In this document: in pieces, positions 1-12,650 of the stretch
Numbering within the stretch: position 1 is the stretch's first letter
Layout: every line of letters begins with the position of its first letter
Assembly (NCBI GenBank): GCA_009792885.1
Contig: WMCF01000015.1
Span: 8,904,791-8,968,790, forward strand
Source of the DNA: Eremophila alpestris peregrina
Taxonomy: Eukaryota > Chordata > Aves > Passeriformes > Alaudidae
Direction of reading: 5' to 3'
DNA: 64,000 nt
Notes under the pieces: model-generated
Database searches by the model: none
What the model saw: only the letters and a program-made list of their open reading frames with translations
What the model was told of the DNA's origin: nothing
Position numbers and translations under genes: made by a program

Positions 1-3000
1 TTTACAGGGAACTTCACACTAAACCACTAAATTTAAATGCATCGTTCTTTGTTCTGAATAAATTAATTTAAAATACAGTTGTGTGCTACCAAAAAATTGC
101 CCCCAAACCAATTAAAAACATACATATTTTCATTATTAATGTATACTTAAAATCATAAGAAAACTTAAAACTAGGATTCTCTGGGTAATGGATTGCAGAT
201 TATTTTTATCACGTGCTTTCTTGTCATATAAACTCACAAATTTTCTATGTTACCTCCTATATATAAGTAATTATTCTCAGAAGCATTACTTATATAGAAA
301 CTCTTTGGATTTGAATGGTTTCTAGCTGCCTTATAATATAATGTTCATTCATTAATACATGGATATTTAAATGCCAAGTTGCTCTCCCTATGAGCTGCTA
401 GTTTGGAATTTATAATACTGCTCTGTTGGGGGTTAGAGCTAAAAAAATTAATATTGTCAGTAGGATTTCTGGAATATAATATATAATATATAATATATAA
501 TATATAATATATTAATATATTATAATTAATATATAAAATATTAATGAATAAAATTGCATCTTTGGAGATCACTAGAATGGCTTTGATATGTAAAGAAGGA
601 GACTATTCTCTCATAAATAACTTTGTACAATTTATCCATACGTTCTAGGGTCTGCTTGCCATTCTGAAGATACAAATTGTCCATAGACTTCAGCTGAAGG
701 AGGATTCAATATTCCTTTACTTGAAAAGAAACAACCAAAGCATATTGGTAATTCCGTTCACAAAGACTTAAAATAAATGTTTATTATCTTATAATAATTC
801 TGCAGAATGATATTGAGTTCATATATATAAAAATATCTACAAATTTTCATCTGCATTTCAACACCCATATAAGCTTTCTTCTGTATTTCTTTTTGCCATG
901 ATTATTGCAAAATATGTTGAGTTCTGGATGGATTTTCTATAAGGATTCAGATAATATCTTTTTTTTTTTTTTTTGTAAACCCTATATGTTTACCAATATG
1001 TTAAAAAATTATTTGTTTTCACATAGAAATTTAAAAATTCAGGAGTATATTTTGTATCAGTAGCATAACTTACAAAAGTTACCTTCAAAAAGTTACCTTC
1101 AGTATCTGCACAATTTTTTAATCTTATATTCTAGTACATTTACGTGTTTTCTCTCCTGAAAATGAAGAAATTCAAATAGAAGTGATGCATTATTCAGTTC
1201 AAGGTAGGCTTCAGTTATGCCCTTATTAGATATTTTGGTGAAAAATTTAATTTAAATGTTCTGTAGAGGTAAATAAACAATTTTACTCTTAAAAGCACCA
1301 TACAGAAGAATATAACATCCTTCTAAACTTGTCCCTATTATAAATCTATGAGATGCCAGCATCTTGAATACCTTCTGTTCTCCTGATTTCCCAAATGATG
1401 TTCTCTCCAAGCAGTAGGAAAAGGGAATGTACTCAAATAGTCAACTAAAAAAAATTAGTACCATTTAGTTTGAAAAATAAACAGTTGGAAATTAGAAGAA
1501 AGTAGTTATAAAATCATAAAAACACAGAATAAATTAAATGGGACAGTTTTTTTATTATTTTTCCAATGATGAGTTTTTAGCATGTTAATTACTAGCACTG
1601 ACAACAGCCTAGTGTTCAAGATAATACTTTCCTCCTCCCCAGTCCTGGGCTCTGTGTGAATCTACTTTTAGCATTTTCCTATCAATCTGCTTCATTGTTG
1701 TCAGGTCTCAACTAAAACTTGAATACTGCATGACAGCTTCCCCACAGAAATGGAAAGAGAAAGCTAGAAGGGAGAAGATGTTTTCTTTTTCATTAAAATT
1801 AATTTTTAGATGGATTTATGATTCTTATAGACTATACCTGTGGAGATATTCAGCTTTTCTTCAACAATGACAATTCATTTATGGAAAATAAAACAAGAAT
1901 ACAGCTAGTGGGCAAAGTGTTATCTAGGTATGGTAGAGTAAATCAATATAATGGAGCTAATAACTACTTAATCCTTGTAATCCACACAAGAATACAATGA
2001 TTTTTCTCTCCTATCTCTAATTTTCTGGAAAAAAATGGTCACATAACTAACTAAAATACTTGATTTATTATTACGTATTTATGTACCATGGCAATTGATG
2101 CGAACTTTGCCAGGGACTTCAACTGCCAGTTGAAACATTAAGTTTCTTCTCTGGCAGTTAAATGAAAAAAAAAAGAAAAGAAAAAAAAACTATTTTTTTT
2201 CTCATGTATATTGTCTTCCACCATTCCTTCAACCCCTGCAACCCCTACAAAATAATCAAAGGTAGGGACACATACTGATTAATAACTACTGTAACTTAGT
2301 AACTAAAGACTACTGAACCAAGAACTGTGTTCAATTTCTACTAGAAGTCTCTTGGATCACGAATACTAGTAGAAAGATGAGGATGGGGAAAAAAAAAATA
2401 CTAAAATAATTTGTTCTTATCAGGATCCAAAATACTTCCCTGCAGTGCCTCCAAAGCAGCAAATCTATTGGCCCTTCACAAATCCTTCTGTTATCCTGCA
2501 ACCACAATTATGGTAAACTTAAAATGTGGAAAATGTCTTGGTTATGAAAATGTTGTTTGCTGAGTGAGTTGTTTCCTGTATAATATAAAAAAAGAAAAGT
2601 ATATCCACCATCAAATCTGTCCTAGTGGTTTTATGTTTTTTTTATCTGTTCCTGTGATACAAACCTCTGTTTTTAATATTAGAGGATGCATACTTTTTTA
2701 TTATTAGGGGATGGATACTTTAAAGTATCTTCACAATAATCACTGAAACATCAGGTAAGTCTTGCTTAACGCTGTGTCACAGACAGTAGTGGGTGCTGGG
2801 GGATTGGGCTGCTTTTGTCTGTCATGATATTCTGATCCTCCTTATGCTCACACTTCCTGAATACTATGGTGTTACTGACACACAAGATAGGCTACAGCTC
2901 ACTGATTGACAGCACTGAGTTAAACCGAGCAGAAATTTTAAGAAGCCTCAGGGAAATATGATATTAAATATCAAACCAATACTTGCAGACAGGTTTCAGC

Positions 3001-3150
3001 ATGGCAGAAGAAGGAGAGTGGTAAGTTTGCTGAAGAGAAAACCAAAAATAAAATCATTGAATAGAAATGGAATTACTAGAGGACGTCAGTAAATGTGAAA
3101 TTAAAAAAATCTTTTATTGTTTCTGTGCTCTTCAAAATAAGTTACAGCAG
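1..3150. other. AT-rich unique intergenic DNA
   Basis: No gene, RNA or recognisable mobile element is visible here apart from the AT minisatellite at 473-550, listed separately. Open frames are at most about 75 codons and are rich in I, Y, N and K, as expected by chance in AT-rich DNA. Short homopolymers occur, such as a T run near 959-975 and A-rich tracts near 2165-2190. I see no splice-flanked exon-like block, but a conserved non-coding element cannot be excluded by eye. Confidence 0.6.
473..550. repeat. AT-only minisatellite, 7-bp unit
   Basis: The tract is made only of A and T. Its first part is about five near-perfect copies of a 7-bp unit (ataatat), and it then degrades into taatatatt-like repeats. 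It is self-complementary and could extrude cruciforms. Length polymorphism between individuals is likely. Confidence 0.85.
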
Positions 3151-3286
3151 ATCATAGAATATTCTGAGCTGGAAAGGACCCACTAGCATTAAGGAGTCCA
3201 ACTCTTAAGTGAATGGCTCATAGAAGTATCAAGGTCACAACCTTGATGTTATTAACACCATGCTCTAACAAAGTGAGCTAATCTCA
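3151..3286 (-). mobile_element. tRNA-Ile/CR1 SINE (TguSINE1-like), diverged
   Basis: Read on the minus strand, the 5' part (about 3286 to 3225) resembles the tRNA-Ile(AAU) gene. It has a degenerate A box around gctcactttgttagagc, then the anticodon-arm stretch with tgttaataac, then caaggttgtgacc in the position of the T arm and B box. The 3' part (about 3215 to 3151) matches the 3' end of CR1 LINEs, with the ggactcc, ggtcctttcc and attctatgat landmarks. A tRNA-Ile head joined to a CR1 tail is the known architecture of songbird TguSINE1, which is mobilised in trans by CR1. Both Pol III boxes carry several substitutions, so this copy is old and probably silent. No target-site duplication is evident, as is usual for CR1-driven insertions. 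A functional tRNA gene is excluded because the acceptor stem is lost. Confidence 0.82.
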
Positions 3287-6200
3287 GGGTCAGTAAATAA
3301 TCATAAGAATATGTATTTTTCTTTAAACCTTCAGGTGAGGGCATGAAAATGAATATGATGAAAAGTTTTTTTCAGCTGTGATAAAATCAAACAGTTTTGT
3401 AATTTACTCTAAATGAGAAAAATTACAACCCAGTAGATTATGTGGTGTTCAGCCTATGAAGATTTCTGCTATATGAGCTCAACAAATGTGCTTTATTAAA
3501 ATTTGTGGCAAGTTGCTTAATGTAATTTCATTATTTTCTTATATTTTATTAATTAAACATAATTGTAGTAGAATTTAATATGTGATTCTAAGAAGCAAAT
3601 AAATTATTTTCTGTATCTCATTTAGGTATATTTTAAAAATTAATTTAACTTTTCTAAATGATACTGGTATATGCACAGCACTACATAATATCTTTATTAT
3701 TATCCTCCCGTGTATAGATCTAAAAGAAACATATAAGATTAAGATCACAGTAGAGTGCAGTTTGCCTAATTGATTGCTGCAAGATTCATTACATCAGGCA
3801 TACAAATGAAAAAAAAAAAACATACAATTTAGTTTCCCCTGTCTCTTAACAGGTAATTCTCAAGCTTTAATTTTAAAAAGGTATTCAAATTTCTGCTTAT
3901 ATCTTATCAAATTCCAGTTAAGTTAATTAAGCAGATGTCTAAATGTTTTGGTGAATAAGAAGATACTGGTGAGTTGAAGTCTATCTTAAGAGTAAAAAAA
4001 ATTCCAGACACTTAACAACTGGTTGTGTTCTGGGTGCACACAGCAACCATAATTCTCTTTTGTTAGCAGCATATCATCTCTAATAATTTTTCATTCATAA
4101 TTGTACTTCCACAAGCCTGTGAAAGAACAGGTGAATACTAACTAATATGTGACATGATGGTGTAAAAAAGCATCACAAAGAAGGCTCAGTTATTGTCTTT
4201 ATGGTAATAATCAATTCTTGACTGCAGAAAGAATGAGATGCCACAATAGTTTCCTTGAAAATGGGGAAGGATATCACTCTACCTATACGCTTAGTGTTGG
4301 AATATCTGTATCTCACACTGAGCAAAAATAGCTACATTTAAGTTTACATGGGAAAACCTCATGCTGCAGCTCAGAAAATGATGACTGTAACTAGAATATC
4401 CCTAGGAAGAAAGACTAATGTAGAGAAATAATTTTCTTTACCATGAACGACTTTTTTTAAATTCATAAAACTGAAGAAGATATTATTTTTGCGGTAAACT
4501 TTTAAGAGTTCTATTCTGCTCTCCAGTTCAATTATGCCTTCTATGACACATAACTATTAAATTGTAGAAGTTTCAAATTCTTGTTTCCTGTTCAAAAATG
4601 TTCCTAAGTGAAGTCACAGGTAAGTGGAATCTGTAATTTCAAATGTCACTAGAGAGTGGCCCAGTGTAAAGCATTATCCTGCAAAAGGAAAGCTTGCAAA
4701 GTATATTTTTATGTTCTTTCTCAACCTGCATATTCCAGCTGAATTTGAGTATTTGTCAGGCAGAAGATATGGCACTGCATATTAATGTAAACAATTTCTG
4801 GAATTCCACTCCTTTACATACAAACCACGTAACAAAAGCTCCAAATATTGTTGTATTGTTTGGAGATTTAACAATGATAGATGCTTGCACCGACAGAAAG
4901 ATTTAATCATTACCAGCTGTCAAACCTTAAAAGCTATGGAGTGATACATTATTGTCACTTGCTTTTATGACTTCCCTTTTTAATGAAAAATATACAGATT
5001 ATATTTAGTGCAAAGGAAATTTCCCAAGGCAATAGAACACAATTTCCAGGGCTTGCATACTCAAAGACAACATTTAGTCTTCACATGAATACTTGTGAGG
5101 CTTATATTAAAGCCCAAAGAAAGACTGATTCTTGATTATAAATAGTTAAAGGGATAAATTTCTATATATTTATAGCAATATAGAAGTTTTGTCTTAAGAC
5201 TTTAATTAAAGTACTTTCTACATTGAAATATTCATCCATATATGAAAACACAACCCTCCCCATTCCCTACCCATCGTGTTCTGATGAGTTTAAATATTTA
5301 GCTATTAGATTCTAGTCAATCTTCCAAGAGGAAGATAAATGTTGGAGACAGAGCCCACTTTTACAACCCTTACAGTGTTGAAAACACTTTGAACTGTATT
5401 GATCTGCTTCTCCTTTCCTTCTTGTTGCTATTTTAATTTTATTTTTGCTTTAGGTCAATTCTTCATTCTACTGACCATTTCCACATTCATTCTTTTACAG
5501 TCCTCTCATGAGGAGTCCTCATAGGTCCAAATCTTCAGGTTCAAGATTTACATTTCTTTTTCTCATCCAGAATCCTGTCCTTAAATTTCAGAAGGAAAGC
5601 AGTAAATAAAAATAGGGAAAATAAGAAGTCTGTTTTCTCTACATGAATAGCAATGAAAAGGTGAAGTTTCTTTCCTTAAAATGTTCCAGACCTTGTGAGA
5701 TTGTAAGGAAACAAGAATAGACATATTGATGCACTGATAATTGCATCAATTAAAACTGTTTAGCATGCTAAAATCTAGAATGAAAAAACCCAGATGTATC
5801 ATCATGAAAATATATCTGAAATAAACACATCTTAATTAAAAGTAGAATTTAGAATAAGAATATTTTCTTCATTCAGGGAAAATATTGAAATTAAATTATT
5901 TTCCAGTATGGAATCACCCCTGTTCCTCTAGTCCAGTTCAAATCAGCACTATTGAGTCAGCCCAGCTGGAGAGTCACTCTATCTGGTGGATGTGTCCTTG
6001 TCCTCACTGGCATTCCAGTTTCTGCATATAGCAGTTTCTCTTCATCTCAGCTTTTTATACTATCTGACAAGCATGTTCAACTGAGAAGGTAGCTATTGTT
6101 TAATAACTTACTGTTTTCTAAATTAGAGATCTTAAACCTTGAAGACCTTGCTTAGCATGCAGCAGCGGATCTATCTCTTTGGTCGTTCACCAGTTACTGA

Positions 6201-7210
6201 AGGATATTCTAATTTGTTCTGATTTTCTGCCCCAAATAACTGATATTAATGTGAGTTTGGAAACAATTATGCAACAGAGTTCATTTATAGCTCTGGTTTC
6301 CATCCAAGAAGATGTGGTGAAGGTCTTACTTACATGAGCAGTCTGTTTGGATTGGTTTCATGCTGTGATGCCATACCACTCTCCAGTCACTTTCCACATA
6401 CTTCCAATTATTCATTCACCTTCAGAATACCTCATTTTCATGCTTCCCCAGAAACAATTAGAGGGCAGTGGAATGCAAAGGGATCTTAAATAACGTGAGG
6501 ATACGTAAACTTTTCCTCTATCTTGACTTCAGTTAATGGGCTAACAAATAAAAGCTTCAAGGAATATTTTCTTTTTCTTCCTACTAAGTTCTATAACTGT
6601 GTATTCTCTGGCATTCTGAGTTTCAGTACTGAAATCAGTCATTTATCAAAATATGTGCAGGATGTATTCAGTTATTTTTTGTAAAAATCAGAGAAGGAAG
6701 AAAAAGGAAGGGAATTTTTGGAACTGAGCTTGTGTGGATGTACTTCTAGGTACCATATCCACACTTTGGAAAAAAACAAAAACAAAAGTAGACAAAGGGA
6801 GTGAGAGACTTTGCATAATATTGTATACAGAAATGTATCTTTATGTTTGTGAGAAACAATGCTTTCTGCTTACAGTTTAATACTTTATATATGCTTGCAT
6901 TAAATAAACAGTTTACTCAAAGGAATAAAGAAGAATGCCTAAAAAAATTACCAAACTTTTATATAATTGGAATGGATGCACCTCAATTTCTTAATTTTAA
7001 CTATATCAAGAAACAATGAATGAAAAACTTAGAATGATATCTTTGATAAATAGGTGAGTTTGTGTCAAGTACCATGACTTAAATAAGTGGATTTACGTTA
7101 TTCAAGAGGGGATTGTTTCTCACAATGTTTAAACCAGAAAAAATTCCAACAGAAATCCACTAAATGCATCATAACCTATTGTTGTTTCAGAAACAGGGCT
7201 TCAAGCTTTG
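3287..7210. other. AT-rich unique intergenic DNA
   Basis: I see nothing gene-like in this stretch. The longest open frame is about 70 codons (4694-4906) and has no recognisable domain or codon bias. A slightly GC-richer patch near 5925-6015 resembles no repeat I can name. Confidence 0.55.
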
Positions 7211-7215
7211 TTACT

Positions 7216-7784
7216 TGGCCTGATTTCATCTGGAATAGAGTTCATTTCTGCTCAGTAACTGGTACAGTGTTGTGTTTTGAATTCAGAATGAGAATGATGT
7301 TTATAGCATTAATGTTGATTTTGGTTTTTGCTAAGTCATATTTATCGTACATCCAGGGCTTTTTATTTTGTCTTGGTCATACTCTGCCAGCAATAAGGTA
7401 CACCTAAGAAAAACCACAGAGAACATTGCTGGAATGGGAGATGTGAATTGTCAAAAAGGATATTCCACACCACAGGATGTTATGCCCACTGTAAGAACTG
7501 GGAAAGTTTCCCAGAAGGCTGGCCAATCTAAGTTTAGATATGTGGTCTGGCATTGGTCAGTGCGTCAGTGCATCACTTGTTTGGGTTTTTTCTATCCCCC
7601 GTTGTTATTATTTACTGTTATTGCATATTAGGGTTTTTTCCATTATTAAACTGTTCTTATCTCAACCTACAAGTTTTATTTTTTATTCTTCTCCCCATTC
7701 CACTGTGCAAAGAGATTGGAGACATGGTGTTGAGTGAGTGGCTGTGTGGTGTTTATTACCTGCTGTCAGGCCTAAACCCTGACA
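7216..7784 (+). mobile_element. Solo LTR of an ERVL-like endogenous retrovirus
   Basis: This 569-bp segment starts with TG (tggcctgatt) and ends with CA (aaaccctgaca). It is flanked by a perfect 5-bp duplication, ttact, at 7211-7215 and 7785-7789. The sequence has the layout of a common avian LTR: a ggatattcca block near 7458, a T-rich stretch, a polyadenylation-type attaaa at 7645-7650, the tcttatctcaacct stretch after it, and a gagtggctgtgtggtg end. Duplications of 5 bp are typical of class III (ERVL-like) elements. No internal retroviral sequence lies on either side, so this is a solo LTR left by LTR-LTR recombination. Open frames crossing it are accidental. The orientation is set by the poly(A) signal near the 3' end. 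The family name would need a library search. Confidence 0.85.
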
Positions 7785-7892
7785 TTACTGAAGAATCAAA
7801 AGCCTTCCAAATAGACCACATAGCTGCAGCTGCAGATTTGGTAGAGTTGTCTCAAACTAGATGTAAGATAAACCTTGTTGACTCTGATGGTA

Positions 7893-8085
7893 GTGAAACA
7901 CTGGAACAGGTTTCTGTTCCAGAGAGGTGATGGATATCCCATCCCTGAAAATCATTTCAAAGTCATGGACAGGACTATAAGCAATCTGATCTATTTGAAG
8001 ATATCCCTGCTTATTGCAGGGGCTTTGGATTAGATGGACATTATCGGTCCCTTCCAATCTAGATCATTCTCTGATTCTGTAGTTA
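7893..8085 (+). mobile_element. CR1 LINE 3' end, truncated
   Basis: This stretch carries the diagnostic 3' untranslated end of a chicken-repeat-1 LINE: gtgaaacactgg, the catccctga landmark, a gatatccctg stretch, gattagatgg, ggtcccttcc, and a decayed attctgtgattct-type tail. It is 5' truncated, as nearly all CR1 copies are. It begins about 108 bp after the right end of the solo LTR at 7216-7784. Substitutions and small indels suggest an old copy with no coding capacity. Confidence 0.88.
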
Positions 8086-8500
8086 TATACTATTTGTGTA
8101 CTTTGGTTATTTTTAATTTTATTCAATATTTCTTTACCCCTAGCCCCATAAATTGCCTTTTTTCCTCGGAAATAAACCTGGACCCAAGAAATATTAACAT
8201 GATGGTAAATCTAACTACTTTCTAAATACTTTCTGTATTCCCTCCTACTTTCCTGTTTGCAATCATATGTCACAATAAATATGGTTTGCTACCCATTGGT
8301 CATATGCCACTGGTGAGTCTCTTACTCTACTGCTTAGCTCTGCAAGCTTCTTTCATTGTGATAGCACTTGGCACTGAAATGAGTAAAATAATATACAAGT
8401 TATTTCCTTCGGGGATTGGTGACTAAACCATTTGGATTGATTGGTTAATCCTTGGAGCACTACATACCTGTGGTGTGTTATGCTGTGTAAAACAGTGGGG

Positions 8501-8999
8501 TGATACGTTCTTACACATGGCCAGCCTGGAGTGAGCCAGGTGCAGATGTATCAAGTCTCTGAGGGTGCCTGCACCTCACAGAATGGCTTAATAGGATTGA
8601 GACCACTTCTCCAGGTGTGCGTTCTTAACAGAAAAGGTTTTAATAAAAAGAGAAAATAAAAAACATTATAAAGCAAATAAAAATATTCCATATACAAGTG
8701 CAAGGGAGACCCTAGCACTATGTAAAGCACCCCAAAAAAGCCATGAGGGGCTCTGTGCAGTCCATTAAGTACCTAATGATTGGGGAGGTTTCCTTGGCAA
8801 GCAGCCCAATAGGGAATGGCTACACAGCTGAAAGACAGGTAAAGAGACCGATCCATAACTCTGTCCTGGCATAAAGCCCATGGCTGCCAGGAGACCACAG
8901 AAGTTTCTAGGGCTTTTTCCTTTTTGGTCCTAAGGTAAAACTAAAACATATCTTCCCTATAAGGAAGATATCTACCTGGTCTAAAACTGCATTCCTACA
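8501..8999 (-). mobile_element. Solo LTR with 6-bp target-site duplication (ERVK-like)
   Basis: The 499-bp element has TG...CA ends (tgatacgttc at the left, attcctaca at the right). It is bounded by a perfect 6-bp direct repeat, gtgggg, at 8495-8500 and 9000-9005. On the minus strand it begins TGTAGGAATGC, the typical form of a retroviral LTR, and it has a polyadenylation-type ATTAAA (plus-strand tttaat at 8639-8644) in its 3' third. A 9-bp inverted repeat with a 6-nt loop lies at 8948-8971. A 6-bp duplication is the usual size for class II (ERVK/betaretrovirus-like) integrases. No proviral interior is present, so it is a solo LTR. I do not recognise the exact family; orientation is less certain than the boundaries. 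Confidence 0.82.
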
Positions 9000-9005
9000 G
9001 TGGGG

Positions 9006-12000
9006 TATGGGTAGATCAGTAGACTGACAAGGTGTGGGAAAGCAGAATGAGATCTAAATATCAGAGGTTAAAAAGAACTACGAGATTTTCTAAAGGATAC
9101 AGAAAAGACTTCACATTGTCCATTTCAATGCAAACCACTAAAAGCTTTTAAAGTAGAATAATTAGGAAATAATAAAACTCTGGAATCTAGAACCGTGGAA
9201 ACTTCAAAATCTGTAAAAAGCCAGCATTGTTACAAGATGATGCTTATCAAACAGATTCTTGTAAGTCAGAACTCATTACCTGAAGTTGTGGCAACCTAAG
9301 AAAATAGAAGACATCATTGATAAGCTCATATGATGAGGTTTTAAGCTACATGGTCAGGTCAGCTTGTTTGGGGGGTTTCTTTGTCAGAATAATGATTTCT
9401 GCACTGTGTTCTATGTCTGGTGAATAAATAGCTGTATTTTCAACAACTGGTCAGAGAGTAAAACTAAGATAACCTAACTAAGAAAACAGCTAGTTCAAGT
9501 GCAGGGGAATTAATTAACAAAAGCCTGATATGTCTTTGTTTCTGGAAGAGTCATTTCAGAATAATGAATCATGAGGAAAATTTACCGTACTCATTAAACA
9601 ACATTTTTCTGAACATTCTTTTTTTATAAATAAAAGTCTTTCCAGCTCTATGCCAGTTAAAATACCTGGAGGTGTAGCTGGGGATGCAGTAAAGTCTCCA
9701 CAGCACAATGAAATAAAAGTTAAACAATAAGCAATAGTTACTGTCGTACACCTCTCAGCAGAGATCTGGATAAATACACAAAGAAATTATTACAGGGAGT
9801 GTCACTGCCATTTTTCAAGTTGCATTGCACTGAATAATACACAGTGAAAAGGAAAAGAAATTATTCCCCTCTATGATCCCATAGTCAGCAGATATTTTGT
9901 TGATCTAGTACCAGTCAGACAAAAAAGGTGTTTGATCTTACACGAGCACACACCCAAAGGCCTTTAATCTGTCAGAGTCATTAATGCCAATGACATTTTC
10001 ACTGACCTGCTAGAATCCTTTAACTCTTTCTAGACAACATTTTGTGACATATCCATCCTTCCAATTAAATCTGATGATCACTTGGTTGAGTGAATATTCT
10101 CAAGAGCAAAGGGGAAAAGTGTTCTCCATTGTCTTTTCGATTATAGATCATGATGATGGCTACACAACACTTAATTAGCAAAATACTGAGTGGAATGCAT
10201 TTTGTAAGTTTCCAAATGACCTTTATATTAGAGAAGTCAGTGATGTCTGGATTAGTATGGAACTAAATGTATGAGAAGATCTAGAAAGAGATGAAATATT
10301 GTATTCTATACTGGATTTAGAAAAATAAATACATGATAGAAGCATAGTTTTGTACTTTTACGTCTCCTGAATGTTTTAAGCAATCATCTTAATTTGGCAG
10401 TCAGAGAATTAGCTTTTCTTGTGGCATGTTTACAAAGAAGAAAGAAATTTTATATCATTTTGAAAATTCACTGAAACAAAAAACTGAGAGAGAGATGTTT
10501 ACGTATCTCTATTAAACAATCTCTGAGGCTTTCAGGAAGAAAAGCTCAGGTGTACTCTAGCTCTTTGTGGGTTTATGTGTAAATCTTTCTGTAGTGTAAA
10601 CAGACTGGGCATAGGATGACTTATTTTGACCACTATCCTCAGCAACTCCACATGCTGTGCAGACAAAGTTTTAAAAGGTTCAGTGTTAGCTATTAAGGAG
10701 ACAGATGGGATTTGCAGCCTGCACTCCTGATAACTTTATAACGGTGCTGAGTCATGGAGTTACTGGGCTTGCATAGTTTTACAACCATGGAAGTGAACTT
10801 ACAGGTGTCATCTGACACCCTTCTGAGCCAAACCATACAAAAATTTAAGCCACTTTACTTCACAAGGCCAGATATAACATCCTGATAGTTCTAGAGATGG
10901 CAGTTCTCCATCTCCATCATCTGCAAAAAACATCTGCAGGTTTCATACTGGAATGCATGCTGGAATGGAGAGCTGCAAAGAAACTTCCTTCTACAACTAC
11001 ATTGTAAAAAGGGGGTTGGACAGATCTCAGTTTTTATAGGTTTTCTATTTCTATTACTGGTATATAGAAACAGATACTACAGGGGAAATAAAGGTCCTTT
11101 CTATCCAATTGACATTTTCACAGCTATGGATGACCTTCCTGTTCTTCAGCTAGTATTTTCAGATCACCTTGCCTCACATTGTCTTGTCAAAGTCAGGACT
11201 GAAACTGGAAAAAACGAGTCCCAATTCCAGATTGTAAATCTAGGCAGAACATTTCTGTTTTATTGAAGGTAGAGTGCTGTAAGCTACCTCCTGTCCTCAC
11301 TTCTGCCAAGTTCAACAGGATAAGAGCCAGACATCAGGCACTAGTGAGTGGCAGACCTTCACACAGAAGACAATGAAGTGTATCAAGGAAAGTAAGGAAA
11401 TCACAGAAGTTTTAATATGAAAAGAAAAGAGAGATTTTTTTCCAGATGTTAGTGTATGAGGTACTGATCTTCCATATTATGCTGTGTGCTCAGGAGAGAG
11501 CAATGATCACGACTCAGGGAAGCATCACCTCCTAGTCAGTCATTCACTGGTGCCTCATAGAAATATTTTCTTCTCTTGTATGTTCTCCTTTCTTCATGAT
11601 GCCTCTGCACAAGTGTGAGAGTCTGCCTAGTGCAATGCAGTAGAAGGCGATGTTCAGTAGAACATACATTTTTGCCTCAGTTTCACTTTTTCCTGTTTAT
11701 GACCATGACATACAGCTACCATAACTCCTGAAGTGTCTGCACCTCTGCTAGCCTTAGGCATTTGACAGAACAGAATGTGGGGGTACAATTATTGCCCTAA
11801 CTTCACCTCCAGGCTGCACTATGATCTTAGAAATGCTCATCAGGCCTTGGCCTTGGCAAACATCACTAGGCTAAGCTCCTCTTGAACTTATCAGAAGCAC
11901 TGTCTGTTCTCTGGAACTTATGTTTTCCACTGGGCTCCTTTTTTTAACAAACAAGTGTGAAAATTCATTTTTCTTACCTGAATAACAACTCAAGTGGAAA

Positions 12001-12059
12001 AACATTTTTGTTTCTGAAATTTAAAGTAAAGGTATCGACTCAAATTGCATCCAGAACAG
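9006..12059. other. Unique intergenic DNA
   Basis: No gene or repeat family is recognised. The DNA is moderately AT-rich with no long open frame and no CR1 or LTR landmark. The stretch from about 10600 to 11900 is slightly richer in GC than its surroundings, but shows no exon-like frame with flanking splice signals. Confidence 0.5.
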
Positions 12060-12650
12060 AAAATTATTATGCCCTGAAACAACTCCCTTGCGACTCTATT
12101 AACAGTGGTCCTTAATGAGATTATGAGCTCTCCTGGACTGCAGCAGCAGGCTGTGACCAGGAAAGTCCCTCTTACTGGGACACCTCTCAGAACCAGTGAA
12201 CTCTCAAGTTTACTGTACCTGACTACCACCGAAAGCCAACAATGGAGCCTGGGCTATCTCCACTCCTTGAGGCTAAGTCCTTCACCCATTGTAAAGAGGC
12301 AAAGCAAAATTTTCACCCTGGATTCTAAAGGTGTAATATATACACCTTGGATCTTTAGATCTCTGCATGCATATGTGAATATGCTACAGCAAATATATTA
12401 TGAATGTTGCTCTCTTAGACTTTTTAAGTATGTTAGATTTGTAAGTAAACTAGTTTTAAAAGTGAGTTACTATTGTGCTTATAGTAAATTCTTTAGAATC
12501 TTTTGTTAAGGCAATTGAATGAGTTCTTTTAAGTTTAAATTCTTTTAAAACTTTTGGCCTAAACCACTAGTCAAGTCCAGGGCTAAATTTGGAGAGGGGT
12601 CCACTCTGATCCTTGGGAATTAACAGGAGAGTCTGCTTTATTCCTTTTTA
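12060..12650. other. Unclassified GC-richer block, possible old repeat
   Basis: The first half (12090-12320) stands out from the AT-rich background in base composition. It contains a 134-codon open frame (12105-12509, plus) that matches no protein I know and lacks domain-like composition. A ggtgta...tacacc hairpin lies at about 12331-12347. The second half has an LTR- or leader-like texture (attcttttaaaac, then a GC-richer ggagaggggtcc stretch), but I find no TG...CA boundary pair with a matching duplication. It could be a degraded ERV leader, another interspersed repeat, or a conserved host element. Confidence 0.25.

Noticed and set aside
3225..3286. A functional tRNA-Ile gene
   Set aside because: The acceptor stem is lost, the B box is mutated, and a CR1 tail is attached, so it is a SINE head.
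7553..7930. 125-codon plus-strand frame
   Set aside because: It runs from the 3' half of the solo LTR into the CR1 tail, two unrelated repeats.
12105..12509. 134-codon plus-strand frame as a gene
   Set aside because: No recognisable domain, no splice context and a composition change midway; kept only as an unclassified block.
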